In this document: one piece after another, positions 8,829 through 17,410 of the stretch
Layout: every line of letters begins with the position of its first letter
Position numbering within the stretch: the stretch's first letter is position 1
Source of the DNA: Coriobacteriaceae bacterium AF08-21
GTDB lineage: Bacteria; Actinomycetota; Coriobacteriia; Coriobacteriales; Coriobacteriaceae
Direction: 5' to 3'
DNA length: 64,000 nucleotides
NCBI GenBank assembly: GCA_027687465.1
Contig: JAQCQR010000008.1
Location: 1 to 64,000 of the forward strand
The notes under the pieces: generated by a model
Database searches by the model: none
What the model was told of the DNA's origin: nothing
The model's input: the letters and a program-made list of their open reading frames with translations, nothing else
Program-made: the position numbers and the translations under genes

Positions 8829-8844
8829 GTTTTGACTGCTAGAA

Positions 8845-8881
8845 GACCGCCGTGAGGGAAGGCAACTTCCTCGCGGCGGTC
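8845..8881. terminator. Terminator-like hairpin
   Basis: GACCGCCG...CGGCGGTC stem with an inner GAGGGAA/CTTCCTC extension. It sits between convergent genes, and the stem resembles the terminator at 8642. A T-tract is not clear. Confidence 0.5.
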
Positions 8882-8888
8882 GGCGTTT

Positions 8889-8935
8889 GCCCAGATAAAA
8901 CCTGCCAAAATAAACCTGTCCCTTTTTGGCATGTC
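8889..8935 (-). repeat. R2 repeat copy 1 (CCTGCCAAAA element)
   Basis: Minus-strand copy of the element CCTGCCAAAAAGGGACAGG...TTTTGGCAGGTTTTATCTGGGC. It lies about 62 bp downstream of the GNAT gene and in its sense. A partial second copy (GCCAAAAGGGACATG) abuts it. Confidence 0.75.
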
Positions 8936-8997
8936 CCTTTTGGCGTGGCTGATTGGTTTGGGCTGTTTTGGAGAAAGCCCATGAGGTGGCACTCAGG

Positions 8998-9648
8998 CTA
9001 ATCCTGCGTGTCGCCTCCGTACATGTAGACGATAAAGCCGTCGCCGGTGTCTTGGCTGTGATCCTCCAGGATGCGTTTCATGTTGAGGCGCTCGTAGAAC
9101 TGCCAGTCAGAGTTGCAGTCGCTCATCAGGAAGAACTTGGTGCACCCGGCTTTGGCGAGTTCAGCGCGCGCAAGGTCGATGAGCTCGCGGCCGAGTCCCT
9201 TGCCCTGCCACTCGGGCACAATGATGATCAGGTTGAGCTGGCCCTGGGCATACTCGTTGCCCGTGGCGGCAAAGCGATCGGCCGTGGCCTTCTCGCGGCT
9301 GTCGCCAAAGAGCGAACCCTCGAGCTTGGCGTCGGCGGTCTTTGCCATCTTGGTTGCCTGAGCGAGCATCTCATTGTAGCAAGGCTCCCACGTGGGATTG
9401 GTGCGTGGCTTGCCGTCCTCGAATATGCCGATGCAGCAGGCGGCGATAATACGGCCCTCGGCCTCGGCGACAAGCGCGATGGGGGAGCGCTGCAGCTGCA
9501 TGGCGATGTTAAAGCGCGCGCAGAAAGCGGCAGCTTCGACGTCGCCGCGGTTGCGCAGCGTGTTGCACCACAGCTTGTTGTAGATGGCAGCGATGCCGGT
9601 CAGGTCATCGAGCGTGGCGGCGCGCAGGGTTACGTTGTCAAGGCTCAT
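8998..9648 (-). CDS. GNAT-family N-acetyltransferase
   Basis: 216 aa from the ATG at 9648, chosen because GGAAGGAG lies just upstream. The N-terminal segment VTLRAATLDDLTGIAAIYN and the acetyl-CoA-binding loop IVPEWQGKGLGRELI (about residues 144-158) are typical of GNAT enzymes. The middle contains a roughly 40-residue insertion relative to minimal GNATs (about residues 85-130). The acceptor (amine, amino acid or protein) is unknown. No operon partner. Confidence 0.85.
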   Translation of the reverse strand: MSLDNVTLRAATLDDLTGIAAIYNKLWCNTLRNRGDVEAAAFCARFNIAMQLQRSPIALVAEAEGRIIAACCIGIFEDGKPRTNPTWEPCYNEMLAQATKMAKTADAKLEGSLFGDSREKATADRFAATGNEYAQGQLNLIIIVPEWQGKGLGRELIDLARAELAKAGCTKFFLMSDCNSDWQFYERLNMKRILEDHSQDTGDGFIVYMYGGDTQD

Positions 9649-9757
9649 GAAGGCTCCTTCCAAGTTGGGTCAGGCCATCTATGAGTGTGGCATGGCCGCA
9701 GGGCCGCCGCATCAACCATTCGGTAGACGACCCCCGATTCCACGGGGGCGGAGAGAT

Positions 9758-9852
9758 AGTCATTGGGGACGTTCTTAAACGACTAGTCAAACAAGAACGT
9801 CCCCAACGACTACTCATTTAAGTACGTCCCCAATGAGTGCCCCCAATGAGTG
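9758..9852. repeat. Family P6 palindromes (CATTGGGGACGT elements)
   Basis: Arms AGTCATTGGGGACGTTCTT (9758-9776) and AAGAACGTCCCCAACGACT (9793-9811) form an inverted repeat with one mismatch. A further unit at 9812-9840, then CCCCAATGAGTG, matches in reverse the element at 29474-29504. These resemble REP-type sequences. Confidence 0.7.
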
Positions 9853-9892
9853 TGCAGCCAAGGTGATGCCGTTGTTTTGGCAACGACAGCGA

Positions 9893-9991
9893 AAACCCGC
9901 CAGAGCGAGCAAGGTGCCTTAAACCAAGGCGGCATTGACCTTCTGGCCATGCCGCCGCAGTTGAAAGGCAGATTGCCGCTCTGGCGGGTTT
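9893..9991 (-). ncRNA. Structured RNA-like element P4 copy 1, downstream of DAHP synthase
   Basis: Outer stem AAACCCGCCAGAG (9893-9905) / CTCTGGCGGGTTT (9979-9991) is perfect. The inner stem GGCGGCAT/ATGCCGCC (9928-9935, 9949-9956) holds loop TGACCTTCTGGCC. The second copy at 54308-54406 keeps the loop and single-stranded blocks but changes both stems in a compensatory way. Both lie about 41-43 bp after a minus-strand stop codon. It may belong to a known Collinsella RNA motif; a covariance-model search would tell. Confidence 0.6.
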
Positions 9992-10031
9992 GCAGCGTCG
10001 AGCCGTTACGCGGGTTGGTAAACCCACGTAA

Positions 10032-11063
10032 CTAAACCCGCTCTGCGATCTCGTGGATGAGGTAGTCGGTCTTTTCCCAGCCTAGGCACGGGTCGGTGAT
10101 CGACTTACCAAAGACGCCGCCGTCGACCGGCTGGTTGCCATCCTCCAGGTAGGACTCGATCATAAAGCCCTTGACCAGCTTGGAGATGGACTCGTTGCGG
10201 CGGCAGCTGTCGAGCACCTCTTTGCAAATGCGATACTGCTCCAGCGGACGCTTGCCCGAGTTGTCGTGGTTGCAGTCGATGACCGCTGCGGGATTGGCAT
10301 AGCCGGCGTGCTCGGTATAGCGCTCGGCCAGGCGCTCCAGGTGCTCGTAGTGGTAATTGGGGTAGGTGCGCCCATCGAGACCGATGTAGCCACGCATAAC
10401 GGCGTGCGCGAGCGGGTTGCCATCGCACTCGACCTCCCAGTTGCGGAAGATAAAGCTCTGGTGCGCCTGCGCGGCGTAAATGGAGTTGAGCATAACGGTG
10501 GTAGAGCCAGCAGTGGGGTTCTTCATGCCGACGGGTACCGCAATACCGCTCGACACCAGGCGATGCTCCTGGTTCTCGACCGAGCGTGCGCCCACGGCAA
10601 CATAGCTTAGCAGGTCAACGAGGTACTGGTAGTTGGAGGGGTAGAGCATCTCGTCGGCGGTGAAGAAGCCCGTTTCCTCAATAACGCGCAGGTGCATATG
10701 GCGGATGGCTTTGACGCCCTCGAGCAGGTCGTCGGGGGCCTCGGGGTCGGGGTTGTGCAGAAGACCCTTGTAACCGGTGCCTTTGGTACGCGGCTTATTG
10801 GTGTAGACGCGCGGGATGATGATGAGCTTGTCCTTGACCTCCTCGGCGGTTTTGGCCAGGCGGTTCATGTACTCGAGCACCGAGTCCTCGCGATCGGCAG
10901 AGCACGGGCCAATGATGAGCACCTTGCGTGCGTCCTCGCCGGTAAAGACCTTGGCGACCTCGGCATCGAATGCCTGCTTCTTGGCAGTAAGCTCGGCGGA
11001 AAGCGGCATTTCCTCGCGGATCTCCATGGGGATTGGCAGCCTGCGTTTGAATTCCATGGCCAT
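10032..11063 (-). CDS. 3-deoxy-7-phosphoheptulonate (DAHP) synthase, class I
   Basis: First step of the shikimate pathway: phosphoenolpyruvate plus erythrose-4-phosphate give DAHP. 343 aa from the ATG at 11063, which follows GAGGAGG; longer in-frame extensions upstream lack a site. Recognisable AroFGH motifs are IGPCSADR, RVYTNKPRTKGTGYKG, PVGMKNPTAGST and DCNHDNSGK. The length fits AroF/G/H enzymes, which are usually feedback-inhibited by an aromatic amino acid; which one is not predictable. It stands alone, with structured element P4 directly downstream. Confidence 0.93.
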   Translation of the reverse strand: MAMEFKRRLPIPMEIREEMPLSAELTAKKQAFDAEVAKVFTGEDARKVLIIGPCSADREDSVLEYMNRLAKTAEEVKDKLIIIPRVYTNKPRTKGTGYKGLLHNPDPEAPDDLLEGVKAIRHMHLRVIEETGFFTADEMLYPSNYQYLVDLLSYVAVGARSVENQEHRLVSSGIAVPVGMKNPTAGSTTVMLNSIYAAQAHQSFIFRNWEVECDGNPLAHAVMRGYIGLDGRTYPNYHYEHLERLAERYTEHAGYANPAAVIDCNHDNSGKRPLEQYRICKEVLDSCRRNESISKLVKGFMIESYLEDGNQPVDGGVFGKSITDPCLGWEKTDYLIHEIAERV

Positions 11064-11153
11064 GCGGGGCCTCCTCAATCTATAGAAAGAGCAATAAGCG
11101 TATTGTCGAGTGTTCGGCATTATCCGCTGTCGCACGCTAAAGTGCAAGCGAAA

Positions 11154-11208
11154 CCTGCCGAAAAAGGACAGGTTTGTTTTGTTCGGTTTTATCTGGGAAA
11201 ATGTCGGC
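11154..11208 (+). repeat. R2 repeat copy 2 (diverged)
   Basis: CCTGCCGAAAAAGGACAGG followed by a diverged right side and TTTTATCTGGG. It matches the R2 consensus with several changes. It lies upstream of the DAHP synthase on the opposite sense. Confidence 0.65.
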
Positions 11209-11271
11209 ACTTGCCGGAAGGGGAAGGCCGGCGTACGGCACGCTGGAGCAAGTTGGATCTTCTGCGGCATA

Positions 11272-11509
11272 CCCTGTGGGCAAAAAAAGGCAAATATGAG
11301 TACTGTTGCTATCTCAGTGCCATATCGTCATCACAAGATAATAGACATAATAGTAAATATGTTCATTAACGTAAGCACATATAAGTCCGCTATTGGGCTG
11401 TTTGATCAATTTAGGAGCGCGTGCAAGCCGTGTGAGCAGCATTTGGTGCTGTTTTGGCTGTTACTAAAAAGGTGACAGTACTCATATTTGCCAATTTTTG
11501 CCCACGGGG
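11272..11509. mobile_element. MITE-like element with 35-bp terminal inverted repeats
   Basis: Arms 11272-11306 and 11475-11509 are inverted copies with about 3 mismatches in 35 bp, both containing GGCAAATATGAGTACTGT. The roughly 168-bp interior is AT-rich with no convincing open frame. This fits a non-autonomous miniature element, although a very long nested palindrome is an alternative. No target-site duplication is obvious. Confidence 0.55.
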
Positions 11510-11562
11510 CTTGGAGTGGGCTGTCAATCAGGTCCTAGGGGAGGCAGTTCGAGGCCCAAAGG

Positions 11563-11606
11563 ACACAAAACGGGGGCGCAGTTCATTCTGCGCCCCCGTT
11601 TTGTGT
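11563..11606. terminator. Strong bidirectional terminator
   Basis: 18-bp perfect stem ACACAAAACGGGGGCGCA / TGCGCCCCCGTTTTGTGT with an 8-base loop, 24 bp after the end of the minus-strand ABC exporter gene. The A and T runs in the stem suit termination on either strand. Confidence 0.85.
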
Positions 11607-11629
11607 ATTGCGGTTGTTTGCCGCTGGTT

Positions 11630-13486
11630 TTACGCCGCTTCGTCGAACTGCGAGTTGTACAGGTCGGCGTAGAGGCCGCCCTGGGCGAGCAGTTCGTCGT
11701 GTGTGCCCTTCTCGACGATGTCGCCGTCGCGGATCACCAAGATCACGTCGGCGTTACGGATCGTGGACAGGCGGTGCGCGATGACAAAGCTTGTACGGCC
11801 CTGCATCAGCGCATCCATGGCGCGCTGAATGAGCTCCTCGGTGCGGGTGTCCACGTTGGAAGTCGCCTCGTCTAGAATCAGCGCCGGGCGGTCGGCCAAA
11901 ATGGCACGGGCGATGGTCACGAGCTGGCGCTGACCCTGCGACAGGTTAGTGCCCTCCTCGTTGATCATAAAGTCGTAGCCACCGGCGAGCGTATGGATAA
12001 AGTGGTCGCAGCGTGCGGCGCGTGCGGCGGCTTCGACTTCGGCATCGCTCGCATCGGGGCGTCCGTAGCGAATGTTCTCGCGAATGGTGCCGTTAAACAG
12101 CCAGGTATCCTGCAGCACCATGGCAAACTCGCCGCGCAGTGCCGCGCGGTCCCAGTCGCGCACGTCGATGCCCTCGACGCGCAGTGAACCGCCGTCCACG
12201 TCGTAGAAGCGCTGCAGCAGCTTGATGAGCGTGGTCTTGCCAGCGCCGGTGGGACCGACGATGGCGATGGTCTGACCGGGCTCGGCCTCGCAGCTAAAGT
12301 CGTGGATGATGGTCTTGTCCGGCGTGTAGCCAAACTTGACGTGGTCGAACTCCACGTGACCGGGGCGCTTCTCGGGAATCTGCGCGTCGGCCTTCTGCTC
12401 CTCCTCGGCCGCGGCCAGGAACTCAAAGACGCGCTCGGTGGCGGCGGCCATCGACTGCATCGTGTTGCTCACGTTGCCCAGCTGCTGCACGGGTTGCGTA
12501 AAGTTGCGAACGTACTGGATAAAGCTCTGGATGTCGCCGGGTGTGGCATTGCCGGTCAGCGCGAGCTGCGCGCCCACCACGACGACGCCCACGTAGCCCA
12601 TGTTGCCCACCAGACTCATAAGCGGCATCATCAGGCCCGACAGGAACTGAGAGCGCCAACCGCTCATAAAGAGGCGGTCGTTCTCTTTGTCGAACTCCTC
12701 GATCGAGGCCTCGGCGCGGTCGAACACCTGAATGACGTTCTGGCCGGCAAAGTCCTCCTCGATGATGCCGTTGACGGCGCCCAGGACCTGCTGCTGCTCG
12801 CGGAAGTACGGCTGCGAGAAGTGAATCATCACGGTCAGGATAATCGCGGCTGCCGGCAGCGTGAGCACGGTGACGCCGGTGAGCGGCAGACTGATCGACA
12901 GCATCATGACGAGCACGCCGATAATCTGCGTCACCGATGTGATGAGTTGCGTCACGCTCTGGTTGAGTGACTGACCCAGCGTGTCGACATCGTTGGTGAT
13001 GCGGCTGAGCACGTCGCCCTTGCTGTGGCCGTTGAAGTAGCTCATCGGCACGACAGCGATCTTGGCGGCGATCTCCTTGCGCATGCGATAACAAATCTTT
13101 TGCGTGACGCCGGTCATGAGCCAGCCTTGGATCAGGCTGCAGGCAGAGCTCGCCAGATACAGACAGAGCAAAAAGCCGAGCGTCTTGGCGATCCAGGCAA
13201 AGTCGACATCGCCGGTGCCGTTGACCTTGGCAACCAGGCCCTCGAACAGCTTGGTCGTAACCTGGCCAAGTACCTTTGGCCCCACAATGTTAAAGATGAC
13301 CGAGCACACGGCAAAGGCGACGGCGGCAAACACGGCAATCTTGTGCTGGCCGATATAGCCGAGCAGCTGCCTCATGGTGCCCTTAAAGTCCTTGGCCTTT
13401 TCGCCACGGCGCATGCCACCCATGCGGCCCATGGGACCACGCTGGCGGGTGGGCTTGGGAATCTGAGTCTTGGTCTCGTCTGCCAT
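11630..13486 (-). CDS. ABC exporter half-transporter, permease/ATPase (subunit with canonical NBD)
   Basis: 618 aa. An N-terminal six-helix exporter domain spans about residues 40-340. The C-terminal nucleotide-binding domain has Walker A GPTGAGKTT, signature LSQGQRQL and Walker B LILDEATSNVD with the catalytic Glu present. It overlaps the upstream ABC gene by one base, and that partner has a degenerate catalytic site. The pair therefore probably forms a heterodimeric multidrug or lipid exporter of the LmrCD/TM287-288 type. The MarR gene at the head of the operon is its likely regulator. Confidence 0.92.
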   Translation of the reverse strand: MADETKTQIPKPTRQRGPMGRMGGMRRGEKAKDFKGTMRQLLGYIGQHKIAVFAAVAFAVCSVIFNIVGPKVLGQVTTKLFEGLVAKVNGTGDVDFAWIAKTLGFLLCLYLASSACSLIQGWLMTGVTQKICYRMRKEIAAKIAVVPMSYFNGHSKGDVLSRITNDVDTLGQSLNQSVTQLITSVTQIIGVLVMMLSISLPLTGVTVLTLPAAAIILTVMIHFSQPYFREQQQVLGAVNGIIEEDFAGQNVIQVFDRAEASIEEFDKENDRLFMSGWRSQFLSGLMMPLMSLVGNMGYVGVVVVGAQLALTGNATPGDIQSFIQYVRNFTQPVQQLGNVSNTMQSMAAATERVFEFLAAAEEEQKADAQIPEKRPGHVEFDHVKFGYTPDKTIIHDFSCEAEPGQTIAIVGPTGAGKTTLIKLLQRFYDVDGGSLRVEGIDVRDWDRAALRGEFAMVLQDTWLFNGTIRENIRYGRPDASDAEVEAAARAARCDHFIHTLAGGYDFMINEEGTNLSQGQRQLVTIARAILADRPALILDEATSNVDTRTEELIQRAMDALMQGRTSFVIAHRLSTIRNADVILVIRDGDIVEKGTHDELLAQGGLYADLYNSQFDEAA

Positions 13487-15855
13487 TAGCGCTCGCCTCC
13501 TTCCATGACGGCTGCAATTTCTTCTTGGGTAAGCCCCAGCTCCTCGGCGGAAAGCTGCGACTGTGCAATCTCCAGGTACGCCGGGCAGCCGTGCAGCAGC
13601 TCCTCGTGCGTGCCGGTGCCCACTACGTGACCGTCGTCGAGCACGATGATCTGGTCGGCGTGCATGATGGTCGCGATGCGCTGGGCCACGACCACGAGTG
13701 CGGCGTCGGTGACGTTTTTGGCCAGCTCCTCGCGCAGGCGCGCGTCGGTCTTGTAGTCGAGGGCGCTAAACGAGTCATCGAACACCACGACCTCGGGCTT
13801 TTTGGCCAACGCGCGGGCAATGGCCAGGCGTTGGCGCTGACCACCCGAAACATTGGAGCCGCCCTGGCTGATGGGGGAGTTGTAACCGCCCTCGCGCTCG
13901 GCGATAAAGTCCTCGGCCTGGGCGATGCGTGCCGCCTGGCGCATATCATCATCGCTCACCATGTCGCCGGCAAACTTGAGGTTGCTCGCGACGGTGCCCG
14001 AGAACAGGCGACCCTGCTGCGGGATGTAACCAATGCGGCGGCGCAGCTCGGAAAGGGTCATGTCGCGCACGTCGATGCCGTCGAGCGAAATGCTGCCGCC
14101 CGTGACGTCGTACAGGCGCGGAATCAGCTGCACGAGCGTGGACTTGCCCGAGCCCGTGGAGCCAATGATGCCGAGCATCTGACCGGCATGCGTGGTGAAG
14201 TTCACGCCGCTGATGACATCGGCGCGGGCATCGGGATACTGGAAGCTCACGTCGCGGAAGGTGAGCTCACCGCGCGGCGCGCTGGCTGCGGGCAGTTTGG
14301 GCGAGGCAGGGTCGTTGATGCTCGTGGGGCAGGTGATGACCTCTTCCACGCGCTCTGCTGCGACCTCGGCGCGGGGCAGGATAACCGAAACCATGGTGAG
14401 GATCATAAACGCCATGACGATCTGCATGGTGTAGGAGATGAACGCCATCATGTTGCCGACCTGCATCACGCCGTCGGACACGCCCTGCGCGCCAAACCAG
14501 ACGATAAGCACGGTGATGCAGTTCATGACGAGCATCATGAGCGGCATCATAAAGCTCATGGCGCGGTTGGTGTAGAGCTGCGTGGTCATCAGGTCGAGGG
14601 ACGCCTGGTCAAAGCGCTCGAGCTCATGCTCCTCGCGGTTAAACGAGCGGATGGGCATAAGGCCGTCGAGCAGCTCGCGGGCGGTAAGGTTCACGCGGTC
14701 CACAAAGCTCTGCATCTTTTTGAACTTGGGCATGGTGAGGCCCATAAGCACGCCGACGACGGCCGAGACCGCGATGATGGCCACGGCGATGGTCCACTCC
14801 AGGCCGGTGTGGTTGGCCAGGACGCGCATGACGGCGACGATGCCCATGACGGGCGCCATGAGGCACATGCGGATAAACAGGGTTGCGGCCATCTGAATCT
14901 GCTGAATGTCGTTGGTGCAGCGAGTGATGAGCGAGGCCTGGCTAAACTTGCCCACCTCGGCTGGCGAGAAGTGCATGACCTTGTTGAAGGTCTCGCGGCG
15001 CAGGTCGCGTGCGATGGAACAGGCGGTGCGCGAGGCCACGGCGCCGGTTAGGATGGTGGCGACCAGTGAGATCAGGCACAGACCAAACATCGTGGTCGCC
15101 ATGCGGCCCAGGTAGGCGTTCTGCACGTCGGCGGGGTCGATACCCTGCGCCTTGTACTCGTCTTGCACATAGCTCACGGCGCGTTGGGTCACGATGGAGC
15201 CCGACATGGAGCCCATTTTGTCCGCCATTTCATTGGCGCCCTCGACGAGCTTGCTTTGGTCTACCAGACCGCCCTCGACACCTAGGCGCAGACTCTTCAT
15301 GGTGATCTTGCCGCCGTCGGCATCAATCTGCTTTTGCATGTTTTGCGCCGCTGTGGCCTTCTGCTGCGTCTCGGCGAGCTGCTCGGGCGTCATTGCCGCC
15401 ATCTGCTCGGGGGTGGGCATGGCCTGGGCGCCGCCGCCATTGCTTGCCTCGGTGGATGCGCCGGTCATGTCGCCCATGGAGCTGGCGTCGATGCCCTGGT
15501 TGAGAGAAAGGACGACGGTCTCGGGCAGGCTCATAATGTCGGCAATCTTGCCGCCATCGGCACGCTCTTCCTCGGTGCCCTTGTACGTTCGAATGCCTTT
15601 TTTGTCAGCCTTGCTAAACACGGCCTCCACAGCTTTGGCGTCCTTGGTGCTCATAAAGAGCTCAAGGTCATCGAGTGATTCGGCACGAATGGTGTCGGGC
15701 ACGGGCGAGGCGATGCCGCCTTGCTGTACGCCCACGTCGACGATGTCGCTCATGTAGGTAGGCAGTGCCAGATCGGCGTTGCAGCTGATTACGATAAGTA
15801 CGATAGCTGTGAACAGTGCCAGGACATGCTTTTTAAAGAGCTTGAGAATCCTCAC
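13486..15855 (-). CDS. ABC exporter half-transporter with degenerate NBD and long extracytoplasmic insert
   Basis: 789 aa, about 200 longer than usual. Helix 1 (about residues 12-32) is followed by a hydrophilic region to about residue 255, containing Gly/Ser/Gln/Met-rich low-complexity sequence, before the second helix. That region is predicted to face outside. The ATPase domain has Walker A GSTGSGKST and signature VSGGQRQR, but Walker B continues as VVFDDSFSALD, with Asp where the catalytic Glu normally stands. This is the hallmark of the degenerate partner in heterodimeric exporters. It is the middle gene of the MarR-ABC-ABC operon, overlapping MarR by 4 bp. Confidence 0.9.
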   Translation of the reverse strand: MRILKLFKKHVLALFTAIVLIVISCNADLALPTYMSDIVDVGVQQGGIASPVPDTIRAESLDDLELFMSTKDAKAVEAVFSKADKKGIRTYKGTEEERADGGKIADIMSLPETVVLSLNQGIDASSMGDMTGASTEASNGGGAQAMPTPEQMAAMTPEQLAETQQKATAAQNMQKQIDADGGKITMKSLRLGVEGGLVDQSKLVEGANEMADKMGSMSGSIVTQRAVSYVQDEYKAQGIDPADVQNAYLGRMATTMFGLCLISLVATILTGAVASRTACSIARDLRRETFNKVMHFSPAEVGKFSQASLITRCTNDIQQIQMAATLFIRMCLMAPVMGIVAVMRVLANHTGLEWTIAVAIIAVSAVVGVLMGLTMPKFKKMQSFVDRVNLTARELLDGLMPIRSFNREEHELERFDQASLDLMTTQLYTNRAMSFMMPLMMLVMNCITVLIVWFGAQGVSDGVMQVGNMMAFISYTMQIVMAFMILTMVSVILPRAEVAAERVEEVITCPTSINDPASPKLPAASAPRGELTFRDVSFQYPDARADVISGVNFTTHAGQMLGIIGSTGSGKSTLVQLIPRLYDVTGGSISLDGIDVRDMTLSELRRRIGYIPQQGRLFSGTVASNLKFAGDMVSDDDMRQAARIAQAEDFIAEREGGYNSPISQGGSNVSGGQRQRLAIARALAKKPEVVVFDDSFSALDYKTDARLREELAKNVTDAALVVVAQRIATIMHADQIIVLDDGHVVGTGTHEELLHGCPAYLEIAQSQLSAEELGLTQEEIAAVMEGGER

Positions 15856-16301
15856 TCGGCATCTCTCCTTTCTTGATTGCGGTCGATAATTTCGTTGAAA
15901 CGCCTTAGAAGGCGCACCATCTCTTGGGTATCTGTTTCGCCGAGCTGCTCGAGGAAGGCCGCGGTGCGCTCCTCGAATTCCCGACGTTTGATTTCGAGAT
16001 TCTGGAATCCCTTATCGGTCATCGTGACGTGTACACGACGACGGTCGGTCTTTGAGTGCTCGCGCTCGACCCAGCCCTTGGCTTCGAGAGTGCGTAAGAT
16101 ATTGGCGATGCGGGCACTCGAGACCCAGGCGCGATTTGCGAGTTCGCTCGGCGTGAGCGAACCGCCAGCGAGCATGAGGGCGCGCATGACAGCCATCTCG
16201 CCGCCGAGAGCTTTGTCCGCAGAGCGTGAAATGCGATGATGCATGCTGCCAAACTCAGTTAAGAGCTGACGCCCAAGCTCATGGAAATCGGTATCTTCCA
16301 C
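15852..16301 (-). CDS. MarR-family transcriptional regulator
   Basis: 149 aa with a winged HTH in the middle (LTPSELANRAWVSSARIANILRTLE pattern, about residues 49-73). The wing KTDRRRVHVTMTDKG is typical of MarR. The start is GTG with AGGGG upstream. It leads the exporter operon, with the next gene overlapping by 4 bp, so it probably represses the operon until a drug or phenolic ligand is bound. An imperfect inverted repeat covers its start region. Confidence 0.88.
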   Translation of the reverse strand: MEDTDFHELGRQLLTEFGSMHHRISRSADKALGGEMAVMRALMLAGGSLTPSELANRAWVSSARIANILRTLEAKGWVEREHSKTDRRRVHVTMTDKGFQNLEIKRREFEERTAAFLEQLGETDTQEMVRLLRRFNEIIDRNQERRDAE

Positions 16302-16347
16302 CGAAAACCCCTAACACTAGAAACTATTTTCGGTGAAAGATGATACC
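16290..16347. promoter_or_regulatory. Candidate MarR operator (inverted repeat over start codon)
   Basis: GGTATCTTCCACCGAAAA (16290-16307) is repeated in inverse as TTTTCGGTGAAAGATGATACC (about 16326-16346) with a 3-base insertion. It lies across the MarR start region, where an autorepressor would act. Binding is inferred. Confidence 0.5.
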
Positions 16348-16552
16348 CGCATATTCGGGCCTCATGCAGTGGGCAATATAAAGAGCGCATAAAGAGTTAA
16401 AAAATTCAATTGCTGAAGCGTTTCAAAGAACTATTATGCCCGCGGTTAGGCGAGGGGTTGTCACCACCATGACGACTGGGACTCATATAATCGCCACGTG
16501 CGATGCTCCAACTTCCCGCGAGGAGACACCTTATATAAAGGGGGATGGAGTC

Positions 16553-17302
16553 ATGGCATTTGACTTCACGGGCAAGACCGCGATTGTCACGGGCGGCACT
16601 CAGGGCATTGGCCTCGAGATCGCCAAGGGCATCGTCGCGGGCGGCGGACATGTCGCGCTCATCGCAAGGAACGCTGCTAAGGGCGAGGCCGCTGTGGCCG
16701 AGCTTGGCGAGGGCAACAAGTTTTATCAGCTCGATGTCGCCGATGCGCCCAAGGCGCGCGAGACCGTCGAACAGATTTTCGCAGACCTGCCGCAAACCAA
16801 CATCCTGATTAACTGCGCTGGCGTCATCAGCACCAAGAAGTTCGACGAGATCGATGACACCGAGTGGCGCCGTACCATCGACATCAACCTCAACGGCACC
16901 TTTACCATGATGAACGCCGTGTACCCGCACTTTAAGGCGGCCCATGCCGGCACTATCGTCAACGTGAGCTCTGTTGCCGGCAAGATCGGCGGCGGCCTGC
17001 TCGGCACCGCGGCCTACGCGAGCTCCAAGGCCGGCGTCAACGGTCTAACCAAGGCAGTCGCCAAGGAAGGCGGCAAGTTTGGCGTTCGCTGCAACGCTGT
17101 ATGCCCGTCGCTCACGCTTACCGATATGACCTCGATCCTCTCTGACGAGAACTCTCAGCGCATCATCAACGGTATTCCTCTGGGCCGCGCCGCCCAGGCC
17201 AGCGAGCCTGCGCAGATGGTGCTCTTCTTTGCCTCCGACCTCGCCAGCTTCGTTAACGGCGAGATCGGTGACTGCGACGGCGGCATCGTCCTGGACGGGT
17301 AA
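16553..17302 (+). CDS. Short-chain dehydrogenase/reductase (KduD/FabG-like)
   Basis: 249-aa NAD(P)-dependent oxidoreductase. The cofactor motif TGGTQGIG is near residues 13-20, NCAG lies near residue 86, the catalytic Ser is in NVSSVAG, and YASSK carries the Tyr/Lys pair. The ATG at 16553 starts a normal SDR N-terminus (DFTGKTAIVTGG). It is followed by a terminator and then a 2-keto-3-deoxygluconate permease gene. This suggests a role in uronate or KDG metabolism, such as 2-dehydro-3-deoxygluconate 5-dehydrogenase, but general SDR specificity cannot be read from sequence. Confidence 0.87.
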   Translation: MAFDFTGKTAIVTGGTQGIGLEIAKGIVAGGGHVALIARNAAKGEAAVAELGEGNKFYQLDVADAPKARETVEQIFADLPQTNILINCAGVISTKKFDEIDDTEWRRTIDINLNGTFTMMNAVYPHFKAAHAGTIVNVSSVAGKIGGGLLGTAAYASSKAGVNGLTKAVAKEGGKFGVRCNAVCPSLTLTDMTSILSDENSQRIINGIPLGRAAQASEPAQMVLFFASDLASFVNGEIGDCDGGIVLDG

Positions 17303-17321
17303 TACCTCGCGACGATTATTC

Positions 17322-17360
17322 GGCGACGGCTCCTGCGACTCGGGACCGTCGCCTTCTTTC
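17322..17360 (+). terminator. Rho-independent terminator after SDR gene
   Basis: Stem GGCGACGG (17322-17329) / CCGTCGCC (17346-17353), followed by TTCTTTC. It sits between the SDR and the permease, so read-through or a separate promoter must serve the permease. Confidence 0.7.
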
Positions 17361-17410
17361 TGACATAGGCGCGTGCGGCTACGATTCGCATGCATCCAAA
17401 GGAGATATAT

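Noticed and set aside
11064..11629. Short frames in the gap between DAHP synthase and the ABC exporter
   Set aside because: They run through an R2 repeat, the MITE-like element and a terminator; no coding signal.
13525..15051. 508-codon open frame antisense to the ABC exporter
   Set aside because: His/Asp/Gly/Val-rich composition is a complement artefact; the opposite strand has complete ABC motifs.
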